This document shows positions 57,276 to 64,000 of a stretch of DNA of 64,000 bases, piece by piece (the stretch's first letter is position 1; every line of letters starts with the position of its first letter). The notes beneath the pieces were generated by a model, which was given only the letters and a program-made list of their open reading frames with translations, was not told the origin of the DNA and did not search any database. This stretch comes from Microvirga ossetica (lineage in GTDB: Bacteria; Pseudomonadota; Alphaproteobacteria; Rhizobiales; Beijerinckiaceae). The stretch covers positions 248,001 to 312,000 of the forward strand of contig NZ_CP016617.1 of the NCBI RefSeq assembly GCF_002741015.1. The letters are read 5' to 3'. Both the position numbers and the translations under genes were made by a program.

Positions 57276-58061
57276 TCACTCCGCCAGTCGGCGGATCTTC
57301 TGGTCTACAATCTCATGCCGGCTGTCCGTTCCCACGCTCGAGGACTTTGAGAACCGCTCCGGCGCATCGATGAGGCTGATATAGGCCAATGCCACGAGGG
57401 AGCCGACCCCAGGAGCCGTCATGAGCCGCCGAGCCGCTTGGTCCTGGCGTGCCAGAACCATCAAACGGCGGGTGAGAAGGCCGATTTGCCGGCCGATGGC
57501 CTGTAAGGCTGTCAGGAGCGCCTCCACGACATCCTTGAGCGGGCCATCGGCGACCAGTTCCCGCACACGATCGATGAAGGGCTGACCGCCCCCTTTCCCA
57601 GCGACCAGACCGAATGGCTTGAGCACGCCCCGGATCTGGTTGGTCAGATCAACCCGCATCCCGACCAGGCGGGCACGCGAGGTGAGGAAGCTCCGGACGA
57701 TCTGACTGTCCAAGCTTTTGACGGTGACTGCGCGATACCAGCCGGTGCGCACGATCTGTGCTAGCCCAAGCGCATCATTGGGATCGGTCTTGTTCACCTG
57801 GAGAGAGTGCGGCTTTGGCATGACGCGCATCGAGGCAGATCACAGGTAAACCAAGCTTTGTCAGCTCGTGCCAGTGCCAGGTCGATAACGGGCCGCTTTC
57901 CAGGCCAATCCGCTCCACATGCGGCGCTCTCGCGTTAACGACAGCGGCAATGGCCTCTGGCGTCGAGGTGCACTTGCCGCGCCAGAGCGGCTTCCCATGC
58001 TCGTCGATGATGCAGACTGCTGTCTGCTCAGCGATCCATCCAATCCGACATACTGCTTCAT
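57276..58061 (-). pseudogene. Frameshifted and truncated IS110-type transposase
   Basis: On the minus strand the gene begins MKQYVGLDGSL at 58061, then shifts frame to EQTAVCIIDEHGKPLWRG and LESGPLSTWHWHEL, and shifts again near 57815 to QVNKTDPNDALGLAQIVRTG. It ends in APGVGSLVALAYISLID, followed by ERFSKSSSVGT at about 57330, where the C-terminal 60-70 residues are missing. Two frameshifts and the truncation make it dead. It belongs to another IS110 subgroup than the copies at 10.4 and 54.5 kb. Confidence 0.75.
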
Positions 58062-58148
58062 GAGGATACTCTCCGTTGGCTTCCAGTTTGAGCCTGATCA
58101 CACCAGACCTCAGTTTGCCGTCAAAGGGCACCAGGCCCGGAATAACCC

Positions 58149-58958
58149 CATGTTGCATTAACCTCGGCCGTATAGCGAGGAGCCGTTCATCAAGGATCCG
58201 CTCCCGTGTCTCTGTTCAAGCGCCGTCGCTTCCCGGTTGAGATCATCCTGCTGTGCGTGCGCTGGTACTGCAAGTATGGGATCAGCTATCGCGATCTGGC
58301 CGAGATGATGTCCGAACGCGGTGTCGCTGTTGACCCATCCACGATCTTCCGTTGGGTTCAGCGCTATGCTCCGGAGATCGAGACGCGGATCCGACCCTAT
58401 CGGGGACCTCGCTCAGGCTCCTGGAGAGTGGACGAGACCTACGTCCGCGTAGGGGGCAAGTGGAAATACCTGTTCCGCGCGGTCGACAAGCACGGTCAGT
58501 TGATCGCCTCCATGCTGTCCGATCGCCGGAATGCCAACGCCGCTTATCGTTTCCTGTGTAAAGCCCTCAAGGCGATGAGTCACTATCCACCGTCCTCGAT
58601 CACGACCGACAAACTGGCGTCGTATCCCAAGGCAATCCTGCGCCTGCAGGACGAAGGGCTTCTGCCGAACGATGTGGTACACCGCACCTCGAAATATCTG
58701 AATAACATCCTTGAAGCGGATCATGGTGCGCTCAAGCGCGTGATCCGTCCGACACGCGGCTTCCAGACCATGAAAACCGCCGCCGCGACCCTGACGGGTT
58801 TTGAAATCATGCGCATGATCCGCCGCGGACATTGTATCCATCGGGAACGTCGCGCGACAGGCGAAATCCGTCTCGTCGAACAGCTCTTCGGTCTTGCTGC
58901 CTGAGCGGCCAGTCCCACGAGGTTCGTTGTGCCCTTTTCAAGTTGCTGCAACAGTGCC
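58149..58958 (+). mobile_element. IS6-family element (type with GTTGCATTAAC end)
   Basis: The left part shows GTTGCATTAACC (from 58152) and the right end, read inward, GGCACTGTTGCAGCAAC. It is about 810 bp. The left terminal bases differ from the other copy, so the left end is approximate. Confidence 0.6.
58206..58904 (+). CDS. IS6-family transposase
   Basis: The 232-residue protein starts with GTG and has FKRRRFPVEIILLCVRWY, the HTH (DPSTIFRWVQRYAPE), and the DDE residues in WRVDETYVRVGG, ITTDKLASYPKA and LEADHGALKRV. It is nearly the same as the gene at 60920. It looks intact. Confidence 0.9.
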   Translation: MSLFKRRRFPVEIILLCVRWYCKYGISYRDLAEMMSERGVAVDPSTIFRWVQRYAPEIETRIRPYRGPRSGSWRVDETYVRVGGKWKYLFRAVDKHGQLIASMLSDRRNANAAYRFLCKALKAMSHYPPSSITTDKLASYPKAILRLQDEGLLPNDVVHRTSKYLNNILEADHGALKRVIRPTRGFQTMKTAAATLTGFEIMRMIRRGHCIHRERRATGEIRLVEQLFGLAA

Positions 58959-58976
58959 CTTCGACGCAAGCCCATC

Positions 58977-59384
58977 ATGAGAGGGGTTCAACAGCCCGCC
59001 CCCGAAAGAGGAGAGAACCGGACCAAGACGGCGCTGGAGCTGTGGCCGGAGGCTCAAGCCCGAGCAGACGAAATCGTTGCCGTCTGGGACAAGTACCTTG
59101 CTGACACGCGGGCAGCACGGGAACAGAGCGGCTTTGAAGAGGCGGACGAAGCCGCTCGCGAGGCCGTAGCGGATCTGCATGAGCTGGAAGGGCGGATCGT
59201 CCGGATGCGGGCGAAAACGCCCAAGGGAATGCTCGTAAAGGCGCGGATGGCAGCGCTAGATCCCACAACGGTCTCAACGGTCGACGACCTGGAACACGCC
59301 CTCGAGGAGCGATTTGAGACCGGCCACATCATCGGCCTTTCTCTCATCCTCGACGTGCTGGATCTGCACGGAGGCGATGCATAG
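58977..59384 (+). CDS. Hypothetical helical protein downstream of IS6
   Basis: From the ATG at 58977 it encodes 135 residues, rich in Glu, Arg and Ala, with a helical pattern (ALELWPEAQARADEIVAVWD, AREAVADLHELEGRIVRMRA). No membrane segment or catalytic motif is seen. The start lies only 19 bp after the IS6 end, so the original N-terminus may have been longer. A good terminator follows at 59460-59491. Function unknown. Confidence 0.55.
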   Translation: MRGVQQPAPERGENRTKTALELWPEAQARADEIVAVWDKYLADTRAAREQSGFEEADEAAREAVADLHELEGRIVRMRAKTPKGMLVKARMAALDPTTVSTVDDLEHALEERFETGHIIGLSLILDVLDLHGGDA

Positions 59385-59459
59385 GCGACAACGGACCGTT
59401 TACTCCCTGCCGCTATAAAGAGCCTAGCCTGCGTTGCGTATCAGGCTGAGGCAACAGGA

Positions 59460-59491
59460 AGCCCCGTTCGGCTCTACCCCGAGCGGGGTTT
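59460..59491 (+). terminator. Rho-independent terminator
   Basis: A ten-pair stem (CCCCGTTCGG at 59462-59471 with CCGAGCGGGG at 59479-59488) with a seven-base loop is followed by TTTCT. It ends transcription of the 58977 gene and can partly serve the opposite strand. Confidence 0.7.
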
Positions 59492-59516
59492 CTGCTTGAA
59501 CCGCACAGGCGCCGCA

Positions 59517-60251
59517 CTATTCAGCAGCAGTGAGTGCGTCGCTCGCCATGCGGTTCAGGTGCTTTTGGGCCCACATGGCTGCTTGCGTCCGGTTGGCAGC
59601 CTTCACCTTTCTCAGGATCGCCTTGATGTGAACCTTAATCGTAGCTTCAGCCACTCCAAGCTCACGGGCAATCAGCTTGTTTGACGCTCCTTTGGTGAGG
59701 CAGTGTAGGATCTGAGCCTCTCGGCCCGAAAGATGGCACACAGAAGGAAATCATGGGCTGACACTGGCGCAATTGGCCCTCCAGCGTGAGCCTGAAGGCG
59801 AGCTTGCCTCTGCTGGAACAAAGCGATGCCCGCAGCAGCCGGGATAAAGGATTCGCCGAGCATTACGAGTTCCAGCGCCTTGATCAGAGGCTCGCTATCC
59901 ATCGCCGTCGAGCAAAGCCCATCCAAGCCTGCTTGAAAGGCCGGCACTATGGCTGCGGGTTCCATGTGGCCGGTCAGGAGAACCACCCGAGCGGATAGGC
60001 ATCGCGCCTTTAGCCTCTCGACAGTCGCGGTCACTTCGTCAGTCACCTTGTCCGTATAGATGAGGTAGAGGACAGGCAGGCCGGATGAATGGTCAAGGGT
60101 TTCTTCTGAGGTGACGAAGTGCGTTCCTGAGAGGAGATGGCTGATGCCGCAGCGGACGAGCGTTCTGGCAGACCAGAACGGTCGTTACATACGAAGATGC
60201 ATTCTGAGCCCGTGGGAGGATTTGCTCAATATAGATGACTTCATGGCTCAT
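59517..60251 (-). pseudogene. NarL/LuxR-type response regulator gene with frameshifts
   Basis: On the minus strand it starts at the ATG at 60251 (SHEVIYIEQIL, then TTVLVCQNA), shifts frame near 60150 (LVRCGISHLLSGTHFVTSEE) and continues with LPVLYLIYTDK and RVVLLTGHMEP to DFLL. After an extra TG at about 59740 the LuxR HTH follows in the next frame: CHLSGREAQILHCLTKGASN, then ATIKVHIKAILRKV. Restored length is about 245 residues. The receiver lacks the usual phospho-acceptor (LIYTDK), as in many regulators of this group in the order. Confidence 0.75.
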
Positions 60252-60486
60252 GATTGCGTGGCCCCTAATGATGCTCAGCATTGGTCATTCGAGACCGCCC
60301 GCGCTAGTCGATGGCATTCGCATACGAGGAGCCTTGTCTAACTCTAACAGGTCGTGACGCTTGGGTCCTTCCCGCGAGGTGGCCCTTAAGTGTTATTCCG
60401 CGTCCGTGCTTGGTCCAAGGCACCCATTTCCGAGAAACAGCATCGAACCCACACGAAAGTACACAGAGCGTCGTCCTGTTGGGGGG

Positions 60487-60516
60487 CTATGAGCGGATGC
60501 TGCGGTTCTATGGCAT
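60487..60516 (+). repeat. Imperfect 30-bp direct repeat, copy 1
   Basis: CTATGAGCGGATGCTGCGGT at 60487-60506 and the next ten bases recur at 60824-60853 with about four mismatches. Both copies translate to YERMLRFY. They flank the small frame at 60580-60792. Copy 2 ends seven bases before the IS6 element. Confidence 0.55.
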
Positions 60517-60579
60517 ACTTCGATAGCCCCTCTGGCACTCCTTGCTCGAGGGCTACTGTCGTCGTCTCGCGGTGGGTTA

Positions 60580-60792
60580 ATGTCCAGGCTCCTATTCCCT
60601 GTCATGCTAGGCACATTGGTTGCAGGTTGGGTCTACCTGTCAGAGCGGCATGATAGATTAGCCGCCCCGGCCTTTCGACAGAAGGTGGACGACCTTCTGT
60701 TTGGAGCATTTCTGGCCTTGGCGGCGCTCTTGCTCGGGTACTACCCCATTCGTCACTTGGCCCTGATCCTGACGGCGGCGTTGGGCATATAA
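60580..60792 (+). CDS. Possible small membrane protein
   Basis: A 70-residue frame from an ATG with GGTGGG upstream has a hydrophobic start (LLFPVMLGTLVAGWVYL), a charged middle (SERHDR, FRQKVDD) and a second hydrophobic stretch (LLFGAFLALAALLLGYYP). Two membrane segments are likely. No family is known to me, and the frame could be chance, although the pattern is protein-like. Confidence 0.4.
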   Translation: MSRLLFPVMLGTLVAGWVYLSERHDRLAAPAFRQKVDDLLFGAFLALAALLLGYYPIRHLALILTAALGI

Positions 60793-60823
60793 CCGAAGCC
60801 AGCAGCGGAGAGGTTGTGGAGAT

Positions 60824-60853
60824 CTATGAGCGAATGCTGCGGTTCTACAGCAT
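60824..60853 (+). repeat. Imperfect 30-bp direct repeat, copy 2
   Basis: Second copy of the repeat at 60487-60516 (CTATGAGCGAATGCTGCGGT and following), again coding YERMLRFY in one frame. Confidence 0.55.
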
Positions 60854-60860
60854 GATATGA

Positions 60861-61672
60861 GGCATCGTTGCATTAACCTTGGCGCTATAGATAGGGCGGC
60901 TATGTGAGGAGTCGTCCTGTTGTCCCTGTTCAAGCGCCGCCGCTTTCCGGTTGAGATAATCCTTCTATGCGTGCGCTGGTACTGCAAGTACGGCATCAGC
61001 TATCGCGACCTCGCCGAGATGATGTCCGAGCGCGGCGTCGCGGTCGATCCATCCACGATTTTCCGATGGGTCCAGAGGTATGCACCGGAGCTTGAGAAAC
61101 GGGTTCGCCGCCACCGGGGACATCGGTCTGGATCTTGGCGCGTCGATGAGACCTATGTGCGGGTCGGCGGTAAATGGAAGTATCTGTTTCGTGCGGTCGA
61201 CAAGCATGGGCAGTTGATCGACTTCATGCTGTCCGAACGGCGCGATACCGGAGCGGCTTATCGCTTCCTGGGCAAAGCCCTGAGGACGGTGAGCGACTAT
61301 CCACCATCCTCGATCACGACTGACAAACTGGCGTCGTATCCCAAGGCCATCCGACGCTTACAAAGCGAAGGGCTGCTGTCGAAACATGTCGAGCATCGCA
61401 CCTCGAAGTATCTCAATAATATCATCGAAGCGGATCATGGTGCGCTCAAGCGTGTGATCCGGCCGACCCGCGGCTTCCAGAGGATGAGAACCGCCGCTGC
61501 GACCCTGAAGGGCTTCGAGGTGATGCGGATGATCCGCCGCGGCCATTGCGGCCTGGCACAGCGTGGCGTGACAGGCGAAAACCGTCTCGTCAACCAGCTC
61601 TTCGGTCTCGCGGCCTGAGTGACCCATGCGACTGGATTCAATTTACCCTTCTCAAGTTAATGCAACAAAGCC
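60861..61672 (+). mobile_element. IS6-family element, 812 bp
   Basis: Ends are GGCATCGTTGCATTAAC (left) and, inverted, GGCTTTGTTGCATTAAC (right). Flanks (ATGATATGA at the left, CCAGCAAG at the right) show no target duplication, and the gene cut at the right has no continuation at the left, so a deletion accompanied it. Confidence 0.8.
60920..61618 (+). CDS. IS6-family transposase
   Basis: The 232-residue protein starts with TTG 60920 and is nearly identical to the one at 58206 (same FKRRRFPVEIILLCVRWY start, WRVDETYVRVGG, ITTDKLASYPKA and IEADHGALKRV). It seems intact. Two such copies 2 kb apart in the same orientation could mobilise the DNA between them, as IS26 does. Confidence 0.9.
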   Translation: MSLFKRRRFPVEIILLCVRWYCKYGISYRDLAEMMSERGVAVDPSTIFRWVQRYAPELEKRVRRHRGHRSGSWRVDETYVRVGGKWKYLFRAVDKHGQLIDFMLSERRDTGAAYRFLGKALRTVSDYPPSSITTDKLASYPKAIRRLQSEGLLSKHVEHRTSKYLNNIIEADHGALKRVIRPTRGFQRMRTAAATLKGFEVMRMIRRGHCGLAQRGVTGENRLVNQLFGLAA

Positions 61673-62064
61673 CCAGCAAGCGCATAGGCACCGGCCGCGC
61701 CAAAATGGGACGAGTTGATCACCCCGACTGCATCAACCCCGGCTTCTTTCGCCAAGCTGCAGGCCAGCTCCATTGCCGCATAACCGGAGGCATGACCGAG
61801 GCCGTTGTCGGCATCGAGAACGGCAGAGCCTAAGGCCGTGCGGCGGATCTGCATCTTTGGCGTTGGATTGACACGTCCGCTCCGCAGCACGCGGGCATAA
61901 TGTAGTGCAAGATGGACCCCATGACTGTCGACCCCAAGGCGCGACGCGTGCAGCATGGCACGGGTAGCTGCACCGGCTGAAGCTTCGTCGGCACCGGCGC
62001 TCCGAAGTCCGGCGAAAGTTTGGGTTTCAAGCTGGTCCCATGGAGCAATAATAAGGTCTGTCAC
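61673..62064 (-). pseudogene. Malate/L-lactate-type dehydrogenase (Ldh2 family), truncated by IS6
   Basis: From a GTG at 62064 the frame has SAGADEASAGAATRAMLHAS, SRLGVDSHGVHL, ADNGLGHASGYAAMELA and NSSHFGAAGAYA, the N-terminal part of the Ldh2/ureidoglycolate dehydrogenase family. About 130 of the usual 330-350 residues remain, up to the IS6 edge. The NAD-binding later part is missing and is not found left of the IS. A GntR gene lies 176 bp upstream on the same strand. Confidence 0.8.
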
Positions 62065-62240
62065 ATCAATCTCTTTTGATTTCGCGTGTTCGGGAGTCCG
62101 CCTGTTTACGACGCGCGGTTGACCGAAAAATCGGCGAAGAGGCTAACTCCGCTGCGAGCACAAAGTCTCTGCCCCGTCACATGCGAGGCATCGTCGGATG
62201 TCAGGCAAGCGAAAACAGCCGCAGCAAACGTGCAGCTCCC

Positions 62241-62957
62241 TTATTCCGGCGTGAAGATCTTAGGGTTCTGAGATGACACACGCTCCAACTCCTCCATGAC
62301 AGCTTCCAAATGGGTCTTCATAGCGCGTCGTGCTGCCTCAGCGTCACGAGCCTCAAGGGCATAGAGCACCTCGCGATGTTCAATAAGGGTAGCCATATGC
62401 CGACGCGGCGAAGAGAGAAGGCGACGAGCTCGATCAATGTTAGCACGGGATACCTCAATGATCGCTGCAATCCGCGGAAGCTCCAGGGCCTCTACCAGAG
62501 TGTTATGAAAGTCTAAGTCAAGGTTATGAAATCCCGATGGATCCATTCGCGCAACAGCTTGCTCTTGGGCCTTCAGATTACTCCGAAGTACGTCCAACCC
62601 AGAAGGTGGTAGATGGAGAGCGGCTGTCGCAGCCACCAGCTCCTCCAAAGCTTGTCGGATTAGCATGAACTCCCTGATCGCACGCAGATGTATTCGAGTT
62701 ACTCGGGTGCCGCGTTGTGGCAAAACCTCAACGAGGCCTTCTACGGCTAAGCGCGCGAGCGCCTCCGAAACGGGAAACATCGAAACGCCAAGTCTGGCGC
62801 AGACGGCTCTTTTGTCAATCAATTCGCCTGGAGCGAAATCCAAGGAAATGATAGAGGTTCGCAGCGACTGTTCCACCTGCTCCAAAGTACTTCCGCGGGG
62901 TCGATGCTCGAGACGAGAAAGGAACGTATATTTACTATTCTTGTCGGGTGCTTGCAT
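62241..62957 (-). CDS. GntR-family (FCD) transcriptional regulator
   Basis: The 238-residue protein has a winged HTH (SLRTSIISLDFAPGELID, RLGVSMFPVSEALARLAVEG) and the FCD domain with the metal-binding His residues (HNLDLDFHNTLVEAL, LIEHREVLYALEARD, AMKTHLEAV). It is likely the regulator of the truncated dehydrogenase gene downstream or of a lost catabolic operon. Confidence 0.85.
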   Translation of the reverse strand: MQAPDKNSKYTFLSRLEHRPRGSTLEQVEQSLRTSIISLDFAPGELIDKRAVCARLGVSMFPVSEALARLAVEGLVEVLPQRGTRVTRIHLRAIREFMLIRQALEELVAATAALHLPPSGLDVLRSNLKAQEQAVARMDPSGFHNLDLDFHNTLVEALELPRIAAIIEVSRANIDRARRLLSSPRRHMATLIEHREVLYALEARDAEAARRAMKTHLEAVMEELERVSSQNPKIFTPE

Positions 62958-63335
62958 GGTGCGGGAGTGTTAACAGTTACATACCTCAGGCGCTATAGTC
63001 GGATTAAGATGGGATGCTCGCAACCTATTCCTCAAAGTCCAGGAAACAGGGCAGAGTGTCTATGTGGTCTGTCACTGATAAGCTGTCCTAAGGATCAGAT
63101 ACGTTGTATGCCGATCAGGCCTAAGCCCTGCTCGCATAAGGGCCCAGTACCCGGAATGAAACTTACATACTTCACTGTAGGTGAGGGGTGCAGGATCAAG
63201 CTAGTTTCCGTCCACAAACGGCAAACGTTTGATTTCATTACGTGAATCATATCTTTGCGCGAGCAAGGCCCGGCGGTTTCAGGTATCTTGGATCATGCCA
63301 CTAAGTCCAAAGCCCTGCCACCGCCGGAGCCGACA
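62958..63335. other. Intergenic stretch between GntR and an ISNCY transposase
   Basis: It contains the GntR leader and the left end of the ISNCY element. The exact IS end is not fixed. No gene is recognisable. Confidence 0.4.
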
Positions 63336-64000
63336 ATGCGCCAAGAACGCACCGTCCAAGCCAGCATATTCGATCTTTTCGCCACGCACGAGATCGGCTG
63401 CGAGTTGAAGGCGATGTCGCAATGGCTGGATGAGCATTGCGATCTGTTTGCCGTGGTGGCGCGAGACCTGTGTCGGGGCGGCATCAAGGCGACCGGACGG
63501 CAAGGTCTGCCAGCCGAAGCCGTATTGCGCTGCGCGATCCTCAAGCAGTACCGGCAACTGAGCTACCAGGAGCTGGCCTTCCACCTCGAGGACTCCGCTT
63601 CATTTCGCGCCTTTGCCCGACTGCCGTGGTCGTGGAGCCCGCAGAAGTCGGTGCTGCAGAAGACGATCAGCGCGATCCGGCCCGAGACCTGGGAGCAGAT
63701 CAATCGGGCCCTGCTGTCGGTCGCTCGGCAGGCGAAGCTCGAAGACGGTGCGGCGGTTCGGCTGGACAGCACGGTGACCTCGGCGCTCATGCACGAGCCG
63801 AGCGACAGCAGCCTGCTGTGGGATGCTGTGCGGATCATGGTGCGCCTTCTGAAGCGGGCCGATTCCTTGGTCGGCGGCGCCGGCTCATGGCGCAATCATT
63901 GCCGCGCAGCCAAGAAGCGCGCTCACAAGATCCAGTTCACGCGCGGTCGACCCAATCGGGTCCGGCTCTACCGCGAGCTGATCGCCATCACGCGCGCGAC
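63336..64000 (+). CDS. ISNCY-type transposase, 3' end outside the window
   Basis: The frame is open from the ATG at 63336 to the window edge (221 codons). It begins RQERTVQASIFDLFA, then MSQWLDEHCDLFAVVARDL, GRQGLPAEAVLRCAILKQYR and FRAFARLPWSWSPQKSVLQ, then RLDSTVTSALMHEPSDSSLL with the first catalytic Asp. This is the N-terminal half of the ISNCY/IS1182-like DDE transposases found in the order. The remaining DDE residues lie beyond 64000. Confidence 0.82.
   Translation, partial: MRQERTVQASIFDLFATHEIGCELKAMSQWLDEHCDLFAVVARDLCRGGIKATGRQGLPAEAVLRCAILKQYRQLSYQELAFHLEDSASFRAFARLPWSWSPQKSVLQKTISAIRPETWEQINRALLSVARQAKLEDGAAVRLDSTVTSALMHEPSDSSLLWDAVRIMVRLLKRADSLVGGAGSWRNHCRAAKKRAHKIQFTRGRPNRVRLYRELIAITRA

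Overview
The window looks like an IS-rich accessory region from an alphaproteobacterium of the order Hyphomicrobiales (Rhizobiales), in the Microvirga/Methylobacterium/Bradyrhizobium range. This is inferred from the high-GC codon use, a remnant of the rhizobial RHE_PE00001 family, a NarL-type regulator with a degenerate receiver, a tripartite tricarboxylate (TTT) operon and many IS6/IS110 elements. I see no rRNA, tRNA, CRISPR array, replication gene or nod/nif gene. About a dozen genes are broken by frameshifts, a stop codon, deletions or IS insertion, so the region is decaying. Some one-base indels could be assembly errors.

Layout. 1-0.9 kb: a small membrane-protein gene behind two matching operator-like palindromes, then a frameshifted rhizobial fragment. 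1.2-14.7 kb: the most unusual block. A tightly coupled run encodes a Tat-exported substrate-binding protein (SBP), a SCO1-type copper/thiol protein, a GAF-GAF sensor kinase, a single-domain response regulator and a receiver-class III nucleotide cyclase. Four more paralogues of the same SBP follow (two on +, two on -), together with a truncated second cyclase gene beside IS6 and IS110. No ABC permease or ATPase gene accompanies the five SBPs. All share five cysteines, including a Cys-Cys-Met motif. I infer an SBP-fed sensing pathway that ends in a cyclic nucleotide.

15-26 kb: a frameshifted SnoaL-like gene; LysR divergent from a YbfB-type MFS exporter and a carboxymuconolactone-decarboxylase-like protein; an IS110 element; an IS91 transposase with its tyrosine recombinase; then an endonuclease/phosphatase-fold protein, a FrnE-type DsbA and a YghU-type glutathione transferase. 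26-36 kb: an IS6 element, then an amide/amino-acid catabolic cluster (amidase, frameshifted threonine dehydratase, creatininase-family hydrolase, M20 amidohydrolase). The M20 gene is split by an IS3 element with a 3-bp target duplication, and its lost C-terminus can be read on the far side. A secreted CocE-type esterase follows.

36.7-44.3 kb: an eight-gene minus-strand operon (RraA-like aldolase, GntR regulator, TctC, TctB, TctA, cupin, two SDRs), divergent from a DapA-family aldolase across a 15-bp palindrome. It suits uptake and cleavage of a carboxylic or keto acid. 44.6-54.2 kb: an IclR regulator divergent, across a perfect 29-bp operator, from a sugar-acid operon: VOC protein, two enolase-superfamily dehydratases (the second with an in-frame TAG), a mannonate-dehydratase-like isomerase-barrel enzyme, an ABC sugar importer without ATPase, an aldo/keto reductase and a second RraA-like aldolase. 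54.4-64 kb: IS110, IS6 and ISNCY elements mixed with relics of sdhB, a NarL-type regulator and a lactate/malate-type dehydrogenase, plus a GntR regulator.
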